Below are positions 16,039 to 23,306 of a stretch of 23,315 nucleotides of DNA, one piece after another. The notes beneath the pieces were generated by a model. It was not told the origin of the DNA and ran no database searches. It saw only the letters and a list, made by a program, of their open reading frames with translations. A program made the position numbers and the translations under genes. Source of the stretch: Gammaproteobacteria bacterium (GTDB lineage: Bacteria > Pseudomonadota > Gammaproteobacteria > UBA6429 > Thiohalophilaceae); NCBI GenBank assembly GCA_003233255.1, contig QILH01000251.1, forward strand, positions 1 through 23,315, in the 5' to 3' direction. The first letter of the stretch is position 1; the number at the start of each line of letters is the position of its first letter.

Positions 16039-16391
16039 TTTCCTTTTGGTATTGTCATTCTGAAAGCGCGTCAGTGAAGGAAGGACCTAAAGTTTTTTGT
16101 TCTTGCTCTGTCATTCTGAATGAACGACAGTGAATGAAGAATTTTCGTACGTTGCTTTGTGTAAACCGCAACGTGGCAAGATCCTTCACTCCGTTCCTCG
16201 TGCTTCGTACAGCCTTGCACCGCTGTGCGTTTCGACCAGCATTCCCTACGCTGTGCTTCGGTCAATCGCTTCGCGCTTCATGCCGTCACTGCTTTGAACC
16301 GCTGCCGCGTTTCATGCAGTATTTCCTACACTTCGCTACGGTTAGGATGACAGGAGAAATATGTTCAGAATAACAGAATGGGGTAAATAGT
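16039..16391. other. Non-coding gap filled with decayed repeats
   Basis: These 353 bases are almost wholly repeat-derived; see the repeat entry. A 79-codon open frame at 16134-16373 runs through the repeats and has no coding character. No promoter for the next gene is clear. Confidence 0.6.
16053..16352. repeat. Cluster of degenerate TGTCATTCTGA-type repeats
   Basis: TGTCATTCTGAA occurs at 16053-16064 and again at 16109-16120, with further similarity after each copy (for example CAGTGAA). An inverted piece, AAGATCCTTCACTCC, begins near 16179, and the far end at 16344-16352 reads AGGATGACA, the complement of the left end type. Between them, two degenerate tandem copies about 79 bases apart share ACCGCTG, GCGTTTC, CCTAC and CTACGGT-like segments (around 16215-16265 and 16294-16343). 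This looks like several nested, decayed copies of the element seen intact at 9179-9264. Confidence 0.65.
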
Positions 16392-16682
16392 ATGTATGCG
16401 GTAATGTTTACTGCGGAGTTTTTATTACTGGATGATGAATATACGCAAACTGCCGAAAAAATGCGGGCGCTGGCCTTTGACAATTACGGGTGTGTCGATT
16501 TTCTGTCGGTAACTGATGGTGATAAAGAAATTACCATTTCCTACTGGAATAATATGGACGATATTCTTGCCTGGAAACAGGATAAAGAACACCTAAAGGC
16601 ACAACAAGCAGGTCGGGATAAATGGTATCGTCATTACGATGTCAAGATTGCCGAGATTTTAAAGACTTACCAGAAGCAATAA
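16392..16682 (+). CDS. ABM-type monooxygenase domain protein
   Basis: A 96-residue protein of the antibiotic biosynthesis monooxygenase (ABM) superfamily, small ferredoxin-like folds acting as dimers on quinones, heme or aromatic substrates. The diagnostic stretch is EITISYWNNMDDILAWKQ, followed by EHLKAQQAGRDKWYRHYDVKIAEI. This pattern of a WN...I..W strand-helix followed by H..AQ..GR..WY is common in small single-domain ABM enzymes. Substrate cannot be predicted. It stands alone between a repeat cluster and a short lipoprotein gene, with a weak terminator-like hairpin right after its stop. Confidence 0.78.
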   Translation: MYAVMFTAEFLLLDDEYTQTAEKMRALAFDNYGCVDFLSVTDGDKEITISYWNNMDDILAWKQDKEHLKAQQAGRDKWYRHYDVKIAEILKTYQKQ

Positions 16683-16683
16683 C

Positions 16684-16710
16684 AATACGCTTCGGTTGCG
16701 TATTTCTTTC
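16684..16710 (+). terminator. Weak terminator-like hairpin after the ABM gene
   Basis: AATACGC (16684-16690) and GCGTATT (16698-16704) form a 7-bp stem with a 7-base loop, followed by a T-rich but interrupted tract (TTCTTTC). It starts two bases after the TAA. Confidence 0.4.
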
Positions 16711-16789
16711 TAATTTGGCTTTTTTTATTCAGGCCGGGTTCAGTCAATAGCCGCTATCTTTGTCCAACTATTATCATTTGGAGATGGGT

Positions 16790-16984
16790 ATGAAGGCGAT
16801 TGCAATCTTTAACCGCTATCTAGTGCCGTTATTATTTATTGTTATCATTGCATCTGTGTTGTCGGGTTGTCATGTACTGCACCACCCTCAAGGTCACCAG
16901 TATAGTCGCGATATTCATCATGCTCAGCCCGCGCATCCGTCGCAAAACAGCATGAAAGCAAAACATCGTGCTAACCGGCACTAA
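16790..16984 (+). CDS. Small histidine-rich lipoprotein
   Basis: A 64-residue protein not recognised as a named family. Residues 1-26 are a lipoprotein signal with a long hydrophobic stretch (LVPLLFIVIIASV) and lipobox LSGC, giving lipidated Cys27. There is no Asp at +2 (it is His), so outer-membrane sorting is expected. The mature 38 residues contain nine His (28, 31, 32, 36, 43, 44, 49, 59, 64), several in pairs, with basic residues at the end and almost no hydrophobic core. That composition suggests metal binding, but this is inference. The ATG at 16790 is chosen because GGAG lies six bases before it; an open frame from a TTG at 16760 is less likely. It ends one base from the convergent GGDEF-EAL gene. 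Confidence 0.68.
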   Translation: MKAIAIFNRYLVPLLFIVIIASVLSGCHVLHHPQGHQYSRDIHHAQPAHPSQNSMKAKHRANRH

Positions 16985-16985
16985 G

Positions 16986-18986
16986 TTATTTACTGGAGCT
17001 TATTGATACGCAGTTATCGACACCAATGATATCTTTGGCCGCTTCGTCGGATAACCAGTGTTTGGCCTGTTCAAGCATTTCGTATAATTCATTGGCGGGT
17101 AACGGTCGACTAAAATAAAATCCCTGAGTTTCGTCACATTGTTGGGAACGCAGGAAGTTAACCTGTTCGGCGGTTTCGGTACCCTCTGCAACCACGCTCA
17201 GATTCAGATTGTGGGCCATGGCGATAATGGTTTGTACCACGGCGGCGTCGCTGGCGTCGGTGGTAATATCTTTGACAAACGAACGATCAATTTTTAGAGT
17301 ATTAATTGGCATGCGCTTTAAATAGGCCAAGGAAGAATAACCGGTACCAAAGTCATCAATCGATAAGTGAACGCCCATGTCACGCAATTGCTGTAAAACG
17401 GTTAAGGTATGATCCGTATCTTCCATTAACATGCTTTCGGTAATTTCCAGTTCCAGCCATTCTGCATCTAAGCCCGTTTCTTTTAATACTCGGGCTACCA
17501 TTTCGGCAAGTCCATCATGTTTAAACTGACGTGCCGATAAGTTAACGGCCATCCGAAATTTATTGGCGCATACAGTTTGCCACTCTTTGGCCTGCTTGCA
17601 GGCTTGTTGTAACACCCATTCGCCGACCGGAACAATTAGACCGGTGCTTTCCAGAATCGGAATAAATTTTACCGGTGAAACCATCTCCGAATTCGGCGGA
17701 CACCAGCGCATTAAAGCTTCAAAGCCCGACAGGGTTCCTTCGTGCAGATTTACTTTCGGTTGGTAATACAATACAAATTCATTTTTATCCATTGCTCGGC
17801 GTAGCTTTGCTTCGAGTTGTAATTGTTCCATCGATTCAGCATGAATATCTGCTTTGTAGTATTTATAATGGCTACCACCTTGCTGCTTGACCTGATACAT
17901 AGTGGATTCTGCATTTTTGATTATTTTTTCCTGCTCACTACCATCTTCAGGGTAGAGTGATATGCCGATGCTGGTGGTGATGAATAATTCCAGTTCGGCA
18001 AGTTCAAAGGGCTGAGCAAAGGTGTCAATAATTTTATTGGCGATTCGTGCCGCGTCCTGTTGATTTTCGAGACTGTTGATGATTAAGGCGAAGGTATCAC
18101 CTGTGTAGCGGGCAACGGTGTCATTTCCTCGCAACACATTCATGATGCGTGCGGATGCCGCTTTAAGCAGATCGTCACCACATTGATGGCCCAGTGTTTC
18201 ATTGATTATGCTAAACCGATCCAGGCCAACGAATAAAACGGCGCAAATAGTATTGCGACGTTTGGCATCCTGAATGGATTGGTTCAACCTGTCATGAAAT
18301 AAATCACGATTCGGTAAATTTGTTAAACTATCCAAATAGGTAAGTTGGTGCAGTCGTTGCGTGGTTTCGGCATCCAGGCGTAGTGCATTAATTCTTGCGG
18401 TCCAGAATTCAGTGAATATGTAACGACTTTGTATCAGGCAGTAGGCCAGGTAAGTGAGAAAGAAAACGGCCATACCATAATCGTCGATGGTAATGCTGAC
18501 GATGATGTTAGGTAACAGTATGATGGTAACGTGCGCTTGGGTAAGGCGTTTGTTCATTCCTATGCTTAATAGTCCGCCGGCACAAATTGCCGCCGTTGAT
18601 GCTGTCGTCAATAATGATGTCCAGCTATTTTCGTAATAATAAAGAGCAAGACTGCTGACAATGCTCCAGGCTAAAGCGGTTATGAGTACGGCCGAGAATT
18701 TTAATCTAGTCCATAATTTGATACTAAAGTCATATATTTCATCAAACCGGATGAGGATAAGAAAGCGTATTGCCAGGCAAATCGTGAAAATAACCAGGGC
18801 AGGGTAAATGATCCAGGGATGCTCGCGGGCATAGGGCGAACCAAATATCAATACGATTGCAGCAAAAAAATAGGCGAGCGCAGCGGGGCTACTGCGTTTG
18901 GCTGTTTCAAGATTGGCTGCGCGTTTTACCTCGGCGGTTTGCTCACTATTTAATTCTTTAAAGCCCTGAAAATTCGCAATAGTCAT
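16986..18986 (-). CDS. Membrane GGDEF-EAL protein, probable cyclic-di-GMP phosphodiesterase
   Basis: A 666-residue inner-membrane protein. Residues about 35-195 hold roughly six hydrophobic helices. A GGDEF domain follows (about 212-378; it opens with LTYLDSLTNLPNRDLF), then an EAL domain (about 388-645). The GGDEF signature reads TGDTF (295-299) instead of GG[DE]EF, so diguanylate cyclase activity is unlikely, although GTP binding could still regulate the neighbour domain. The EAL domain looks active: Glu423 in FEALMRW, ELEITES (512-518), DDFGTGYSS (544-552), Lys565 in LKIDRSF and Glu601 in AEGTET. It should therefore lower cyclic-di-GMP. A PilZ receptor is encoded about 6.5 kb away at 9783-10454, but no direct link can be shown. 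Confidence 0.9.
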   Translation of the reverse strand: MTIANFQGFKELNSEQTAEVKRAANLETAKRSSPAALAYFFAAIVLIFGSPYAREHPWIIYPALVIFTICLAIRFLILIRFDEIYDFSIKLWTRLKFSAVLITALAWSIVSSLALYYYENSWTSLLTTASTAAICAGGLLSIGMNKRLTQAHVTIILLPNIIVSITIDDYGMAVFFLTYLAYCLIQSRYIFTEFWTARINALRLDAETTQRLHQLTYLDSLTNLPNRDLFHDRLNQSIQDAKRRNTICAVLFVGLDRFSIINETLGHQCGDDLLKAASARIMNVLRGNDTVARYTGDTFALIINSLENQQDAARIANKIIDTFAQPFELAELELFITTSIGISLYPEDGSEQEKIIKNAESTMYQVKQQGGSHYKYYKADIHAESMEQLQLEAKLRRAMDKNEFVLYYQPKVNLHEGTLSGFEALMRWCPPNSEMVSPVKFIPILESTGLIVPVGEWVLQQACKQAKEWQTVCANKFRMAVNLSARQFKHDGLAEMVARVLKETGLDAEWLELEITESMLMEDTDHTLTVLQQLRDMGVHLSIDDFGTGYSSLAYLKRMPINTLKIDRSFVKDITTDASDAAVVQTIIAMAHNLNLSVVAEGTETAEQVNFLRSQQCDETQGFYFSRPLPANELYEMLEQAKHWLSDEAAKDIIGVDNCVSISSSK

Positions 18987-19162
18987 CTAGCCTCTATCGG
19001 CCGTACTGTGACGAAGGCAATACAAAAAATGTGACACGGATCTGCTTTTTGGTGATTGTTATTTACCCGACGTTGGGTTAAGTGTTTTTGGGAGCCATTA
19101 TGAGTAAAACGGAAAAAATGATACCTATGAGACGAGTGCAAGTTTAAAGAAGAATCAATAAT

Positions 19163-20605
19163 TTAATCATCATGGCGCATGCGCTGTAGCATGGCTTGTT
19201 CCCAGAGTAAAAATCGCCCGTCCAACACCACATTTTCACGGGGTTTGAACCAGCTGCCATGGGTATTTTCAGGCCAGTGCTGTGGCCGTTCTGCAACCAG
19301 GTAGGCCAGGCCACGTGTGGTCGCCTCACATTCAATCGGACGGTAAATGGGTAGACGGGTCAGATCCGTCAGCCGCTGGCACAGGCCATCGAGTTTGGCG
19401 AGGCCACCGGAGATTTGCAGCTGTTGCGGCGGCGAGGCGAACTTGACCATCTCCTGCACGTTGACATGAATTAAAAATACGATGCTTTCAATTACGGCCA
19501 CATAATTTGCCGCCGCTTCGGCGTCGGCAGAGTAATCGGTTTCAAAATCGGCGACCCAGTAGGGCGCGGCCAGGCCAGATACGCCATTCAGGAAAAGCGG
19601 CGGGTCGGTGACGGTGTCCAGCCAGTCGGGCAGGTGTTGCCACAGATCCGCCACGGGTTGGTGTTGTTGCAACCATTCGATGGCGCTGCCAGCGCCATTG
19701 ACGGTGCCTTCCATCACATATTGGGACTCGTCCTGATCGGAAAAAATGACGCTGGTGAGCAGGCGTCGGGCATAACGCAGGGCATAACCCGAGGGGCGGG
19801 AGACAAAGGCGCCGGTACCGGTGTTGATGTAGGCGGTCTCAAACTGCAGGTTGCCGGTGGCGTACATGGCGGCGGATTGATCGCCTGTAACGACGGTTAA
19901 TGGAAGGGTCTGGTCGTTTACGATAATGTCGCCATATGCATAGCGAGTGGGTACACACTTCGGCAATACTTCACGTGGGATGCCAAAGCTGGATAATAAA
20001 AATTCATCCCAGTCCTGACGATGGATGTGCCAGAGCAGGGTGCGAGAGGCGCTGACCGGGTCTGCCACAAGGGGTTTTTGCTGCACCAGGTTGTGTACCA
20101 GGAAACTGCTCATTGGCCCACAGCAAAGTCGTTCCTCTTTCAATGCCTGCTGCACGGCGGGCAGATTATCCAGGCACCAGCGTAACTTGCTCGCGCCATA
20201 ATGCGCCGAGGGCAACAAACCGGTGCTTTTGTGAATGTCTTCCCGATCCAGGTTCTGCTCGGCGAGCCATTGATGGGCGCGGGTGTCCTGCCAGCTGATT
20301 ATCGGAGAAAGGGCTTCCCCCGTATTTTTATCCCAGCAGGTCACATTGGAACGCTGGGTGGCGAGTCCTACCGCCCGGATGTGTCGGGCTTTATCGCCCA
20401 GCAGGCCGACGACCTGTTGCAGGCAGGTACGAATGGCCGCTAATAATTGATTAGCATCGTGTTCTACAAAATGCGCCTGGGGAGTTTGGGTGGTTAAGTC
20501 TTCGCTATGACTGGCTACGATTTCGCCTACACAATCATAGGCTATGACCCGGCTGGCGTGGCCGCCCTGATCAATCGTGAGAAAAAGACTTTTAGTTGGA
20601 TTCAC
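19163..20605 (-). CDS. FGGY-family sugar/polyol kinase, glycerol-kinase-like
   Basis: A 480-residue two-domain kinase. The first phosphate-binding segment LTIDQGGHASR (9-19), AVGLATQRSNVTCWD (78-92), SPIISWQDTRA (100-110), the catalytic-base segment VVTGDQSAAMYA with Asp242, NTGTGAFVSR and the C-terminal LQISGGLAKLDGLCQRL are all FGGY features, with the ISWQDTR segment closest to glycerol kinase. However, glycerol kinases read QRE where this protein has QRS (Ser86), losing the Glu that contacts glycerol, and it is shorter than GlpK (about 500). The substrate is therefore open. Start is GTG. It lies 61 bases downstream of trhP on the same strand, in a stretch visibly richer in GC than the GGDEF-EAL gene beside it. 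Confidence 0.82.
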   Translation of the reverse strand: MNPTKSLFLTIDQGGHASRVIAYDCVGEIVASHSEDLTTQTPQAHFVEHDANQLLAAIRTCLQQVVGLLGDKARHIRAVGLATQRSNVTCWDKNTGEALSPIISWQDTRAHQWLAEQNLDREDIHKSTGLLPSAHYGASKLRWCLDNLPAVQQALKEERLCCGPMSSFLVHNLVQQKPLVADPVSASRTLLWHIHRQDWDEFLLSSFGIPREVLPKCVPTRYAYGDIIVNDQTLPLTVVTGDQSAAMYATGNLQFETAYINTGTGAFVSRPSGYALRYARRLLTSVIFSDQDESQYVMEGTVNGAGSAIEWLQQHQPVADLWQHLPDWLDTVTDPPLFLNGVSGLAAPYWVADFETDYSADAEAAANYVAVIESIVFLIHVNVQEMVKFASPPQQLQISGGLAKLDGLCQRLTDLTRLPIYRPIECEATTRGLAYLVAERPQHWPENTHGSWFKPRENVVLDGRFLLWEQAMLQRMRHDD

Positions 20606-20665
20606 AATCCGTGTTCTTTAGTTTATTGATATTGTTCCATTTATCGGCGCAGACCGGCTGCGGCT

Positions 20666-22039
20666 TTAGGTTGGGATGTCTTTCGATAAATAACGTGCAA
20701 TCAGCGCCTTCTGATAATCGGCAGGCGGCATCGGTACGCGTACGTGATGACCACTTCCAGGCGCCACGTCCATGGCTTCGCCGTTCAGATTCTCAATGTG
20801 CTCAACCTTGATATGCTGATTGCCGCCAGGCGCGATGATCTCAAGCCGATCGCCCAGTTCAAATTTGTTTTTTACGTCGATCTCCGCCATGCCCAGAGTT
20901 TTATCGAAGCCGGTGATTTCGCCGACAAACTGTTGCTGGGTGTGGGTCGAGTTATTCTGTAAATAATTCTGATAGTCCTGATCGGGATGACGCTGATAAA
21001 AACCTTCGGTGTAACCCCGATTGGCCAAATTCTCCAGCTTGCCGTACAGATCCGGGTTGAATTCGCGTCCAGCTGCAGCGTCTTCGATCGCCTGACGATA
21101 GAGCTGGGCGGTGCGGGCTACGTAATAATGCGACTTGGTGCGGCCCTCGATCTTTAACGAATCAATCCCCATTTTGGCCAGCCGTGCCACGTGCTGGATG
21201 GCGCGCAGGTCTTTGGAATTCATTATATAAGTGCCGTGTTCGTCTTCAAAAATGGGCATCAACTCACCAGCGCGGGTCTTTTCTTCAATCAGATAAACTT
21301 TGTCGGCCTCGGGATGACGTGTTTGTGGCTCGGGAAACAGCTGCGGCTCTTTCATCGCCGCCATGGCATCGAATTCAATCTTTTGAGAAACGCGTTCAAT
21401 GTCACCCGATTCGTTTTCGGTGCCATCGTGCACCTTGTATTCCCAGCGACAGGCGTTGGTGCAGCTGCCCTGATTCGGATCGCGGTGATTGAAATAGCCC
21501 GACAACAGACAGCGGCCCGAGTAGGCAATGCACAGGGCACCGTGCACAAAGACCTCGAGTTCCATGTCCGGGCATTGCTGGCGTATTTCTTCAATTTCAT
21601 CCAGCGACAGTTCGCGCGACAGGATGATGCGTTCGAGGCCCAGTGATTTCCAGAATTTGACCGCTGCGTAGTTGACCGTATTGGCCTGCACCGACAGATG
21701 AATCGGTACCTCGGGCCAGTTTTCCTTCACCATCATGATCAGGCCAGGGTCGGCCATGATCAGGGCATCGGGCTTCATTTCCATCACTGGCGTCATATCG
21801 GCGAGGTAAGTCTTCACTTTCGCGTTATGCGGCAGGATATTGCTGGCAACAAAGAACTTTTTACCCAGGCGGTGGGCCTCGTTGATCCCTGTCTCAAGGT
21901 TCTCGAGCTTGAAGTCGTTGTTGCGCACCCGCAGTGAATAGCGCGGCTGGCCAGCGTAGACGGCATCGGCACCATAGGCGAAGGCGTATTGCATATTTTT
22001 GAGCGTGCCAGCGGGCAACAGCAGTTCGGGTGCGTTCAT
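20666..22039 (-). CDS. trhP: TrhP (YegQ), U32-family tRNA hydroxylation protein
   Basis: A 457-residue protein of the peptidase U32 family. It starts with ELLLPAGTLKNMQYAFAYGADAVYAGQ, the usual TIM-barrel opening, and carries the U32 signature EVFVHGALCIAYSGRCLLSGYF (162-183) then RDPNQGSCTNACRWEY (186-201). Cysteines 170, 177, 193 and 197 are candidates for an iron-sulfur cluster as found in the related UbiU/UbiV. A C-terminal beta-barrel follows the SLKIEGRTKSHYYVA segment. In E. coli, TrhP is needed for prephenate-dependent 5-hydroxylation of uridine 34 in tRNAs. The full length and NQGSCTNACRW place it with TrhP rather than the shorter UbiU/UbiV. It is probably transcribed with the FGGY kinase gene that follows. 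Confidence 0.92.
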   Translation of the reverse strand: MNAPELLLPAGTLKNMQYAFAYGADAVYAGQPRYSLRVRNNDFKLENLETGINEAHRLGKKFFVASNILPHNAKVKTYLADMTPVMEMKPDALIMADPGLIMMVKENWPEVPIHLSVQANTVNYAAVKFWKSLGLERIILSRELSLDEIEEIRQQCPDMELEVFVHGALCIAYSGRCLLSGYFNHRDPNQGSCTNACRWEYKVHDGTENESGDIERVSQKIEFDAMAAMKEPQLFPEPQTRHPEADKVYLIEEKTRAGELMPIFEDEHGTYIMNSKDLRAIQHVARLAKMGIDSLKIEGRTKSHYYVARTAQLYRQAIEDAAAGREFNPDLYGKLENLANRGYTEGFYQRHPDQDYQNYLQNNSTHTQQQFVGEITGFDKTLGMAEIDVKNKFELGDRLEIIAPGGNQHIKVEHIENLNGEAMDVAPGSGHHVRVPMPPADYQKALIARYLSKDIPT

Positions 22040-22169
22040 TTCTTCATCACTTGTTACGGGTATGGCGTATATATTAGCAATTTAATCGGGTTTTCACCTC
22101 TCCCCTTTAGGGTGGGGGGTTTAATTTGTCAGAATCGGCATGAAACCGGGTCACAACTGCTTACGAGGC

Positions 22170-22199
22170 TTGACAACAGGGTGTGATTATCAGGATAGT
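22170..22199 (+). promoter_or_regulatory. Candidate sigma-70 promoter of rsd
   Basis: A perfect TTGACA (22170-22175) is followed after 18 bases by GATAGT (22194-22199, four of six consensus positions). It lies about 40 bases upstream of the rsd ATG, which also has a strong AGGAGG ribosome binding site. Confidence 0.5.
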
Positions 22200-22238
22200 A
22201 GGGGCCTAATAACCCAATAATACAGTCAGGAGGTAGGG

Positions 22239-22691
22239 ATGCAAACCAGTCCAGCATCCGCTGAGCGTCGATACGCTGCGCAAACCAAGCACGGAACGTT
22301 ACTTGAATCTCGTACAGAGACCCTTACTCTATACAGCCAGTTGGCTGGATTGAGGCCGTTTAAACCCGATGAGGAAGTTCAGCTTGCTCTACAGGAGTTC
22401 TGTGAGGCCCTTGTGGATTACACCGCCAGCGCCCATTTCCAGTTGTACCGGTTTATCGATGAAGGCACCGAACGACGTAAAAATGTTGTCGACCTGTCTG
22501 AAAATATCTATCCAAAAATTGCTCAGACTACCCAGACTATTCTCGATTTTAATGAGAAATACGATTGCGAAGACCACTGCAACAATCTTAGTGAGCTGGA
22601 TCAGGATATGTCGGCCCTGGGAGAGTTACTGGCTGATCGGATTCTGTACGAAGACCAGATCATCGCCGCGCTAACCATCGATCGCGATTAG
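22239..22691 (+). CDS. rsd: Rsd/AlgQ-family anti-sigma-70 regulator
   Basis: A 150-residue helical protein. Family features are LLESRTETLTLYSQLAGLRPF (21-41, the LYSQLAG segment being typical), LQEFCEALVDYTASAHFQLYRFI and NVVDLSENIYPKIAQTTQTILDFNEKYD, then a C-terminal SALGELLADRILYEDQII. Rsd binds sigma-70 in stationary phase and keeps it from core RNA polymerase; the Pseudomonas homologue AlgQ affects alginate and siderophore genes. The start is firm: AGGAGG stands five bases before the ATG, and a TTGACA promoter lies upstream. It is divergent from trhP. The family is found mainly in gammaproteobacteria, which supports the lineage call. Confidence 0.9.
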   Translation: MQTSPASAERRYAAQTKHGTLLESRTETLTLYSQLAGLRPFKPDEEVQLALQEFCEALVDYTASAHFQLYRFIDEGTERRKNVVDLSENIYPKIAQTTQTILDFNEKYDCEDHCNNLSELDQDMSALGELLADRILYEDQIIAALTIDRD

Positions 22692-22892
22692 TTTTCTGCC
22701 CACCTTTTACAGTATCAGGAATATGTAAATTAGGTGCCCGCTGTCCATAAGCAGGCTGGGGGTTTTTATACGTAATCAGCGGGGACGTTTTTGTCGAATC
22801 AACAGATTCTGGACGAAATCAGCCAGTATCGTTATCAAAACGATGATGCGATTAAATTTTTGCAATTGGGTATGTATTAAATAACTCATCGA
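22692..22892. other. Gap after rsd with no clear gene
   Basis: A short frame from TTG at 22791 to TAA at 22880 (29 residues, MSNQQILDEISQYRYQ onward) is possible, with GGGGAC about seven bases before the TTG, but is too short to assert. CCCGCTG (22737-22743) and CAGCGGG (22777-22783) are inverted copies 33 bases apart. No convincing rsd terminator is seen. Confidence 0.35.
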
Positions 22893-23033
22893 TCAGGCCG
22901 CCAGGTATTCAAGCACTAATGCTGAGGCCTTGCTGTAATCCGTTTTTGTCTTTTCTTCTTCCGTTGCCAGCATCAAAACCGCCTGTTCCAGGCTGATCTC
23001 TTCAACTTCATATTCAGGTATGGGTTCATTCAT
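22893..23033 (-). CDS. Small acidic hypothetical protein (46 residues)
   Basis: Reading the minus strand, an ATG at 23033 opens 46 codons ending at TGA (22893-22895). The product begins MNEPIPEYEVEEISLEQAV and ends SALVLEYLAA; Glu is by far the commonest charged residue in the first 30 positions and the rest should be helical. AGG lies eight bases before this ATG; a second in-frame ATG at 23039 sits too close to the same site. I do not recognise a family. The AT-rich stretch upstream contains a 16-bp perfect palindrome about 40 bases away, which could be an operator. Transcription is convergent with rsd. Confidence 0.5.
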   Translation of the reverse strand: MNEPIPEYEVEEISLEQAVLMLATEEEKTKTDYSKASALVLEYLAA

Positions 23034-23071
23034 CGCCATTTCCTCTTACATTTAGTATGGATCTACATAGA

Positions 23072-23087
23072 ATATAAGTACTTATAT
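23072..23087. repeat. 16-bp perfect palindrome upstream of the small acidic ORF
   Basis: ATATAAGTACTTATAT is identical to its own complement. It sits in a very AT-rich stretch (about 23041-23160), 33-55 bases from the possible starts of the minus-strand small ORF, so it could be an operator or part of the promoter. AT-rich palindromes also arise by chance. Confidence 0.4.
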
Positions 23088-23175
23088 AGCCTTTCCTAGA
23101 ATAAATATCAAGTATCTATTATAACATGTTGATTATAATATAATATTCAACCCTTTTAATTAACATCTGGTAGCG

Positions 23176-23306
23176 CTCCTGAAAAAGTTATATATTTCGT
23201 AGTCCACATTTCAACGATAAATGAGCCCCAATGTAGGGTCAGGAGTGAAATGTGGGGGGAGGAAATCGGGCTTGGCCTACGCAATCGTTATCAATCTGGA
23301 CTACGA
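23176..23306. repeat. Interleaved inverted repeats at the right edge
   Basis: Three perfect inverted pairs are packed together: CTCCTGA (23176-23182) with TCAGGAG (23239-23245); CCACATTTCA (23204-23213) with TGAAATGTGG (23246-23255); and TCGTAGTCCA (23197-23206) with TGGACTACGA (23297-23306). The left 17-base stretch TCGTAGTCCACATTTCA therefore has its complement split over two downstream sites. No frame with coding character is seen in it. The element may continue beyond the window. Confidence 0.6.

Noticed and set aside
16134..16373. 79-codon plus-strand open frame between the GlpD-like and ABM genes
   Set aside because: It runs entirely through decayed repeats, has no ribosome binding site, and its translation (rich in Arg, Cys, Phe) has the look of translated repeat DNA.
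19100..19147. 15-codon plus-strand frame with GGGAG ahead of its ATG
   Set aside because: The ribosome binding site is good, but the product is too short to support, with no hairpin, downstream gene in register or conservation visible from one sequence.
21191..21646. 151-codon plus-strand open frame opposite trhP
   Set aside because: It lies wholly inside trhP, whose motifs are unambiguous on the minus strand; high GC makes long antisense frames common.
22092..22124. Pyrimidine/purine-rich hairpin-like stretch (CTCCCC...GGTGGGGGG) upstream of rsd
   Set aside because: Pairing is imperfect and it lies between divergent genes, where a terminator is not expected; no clear role.
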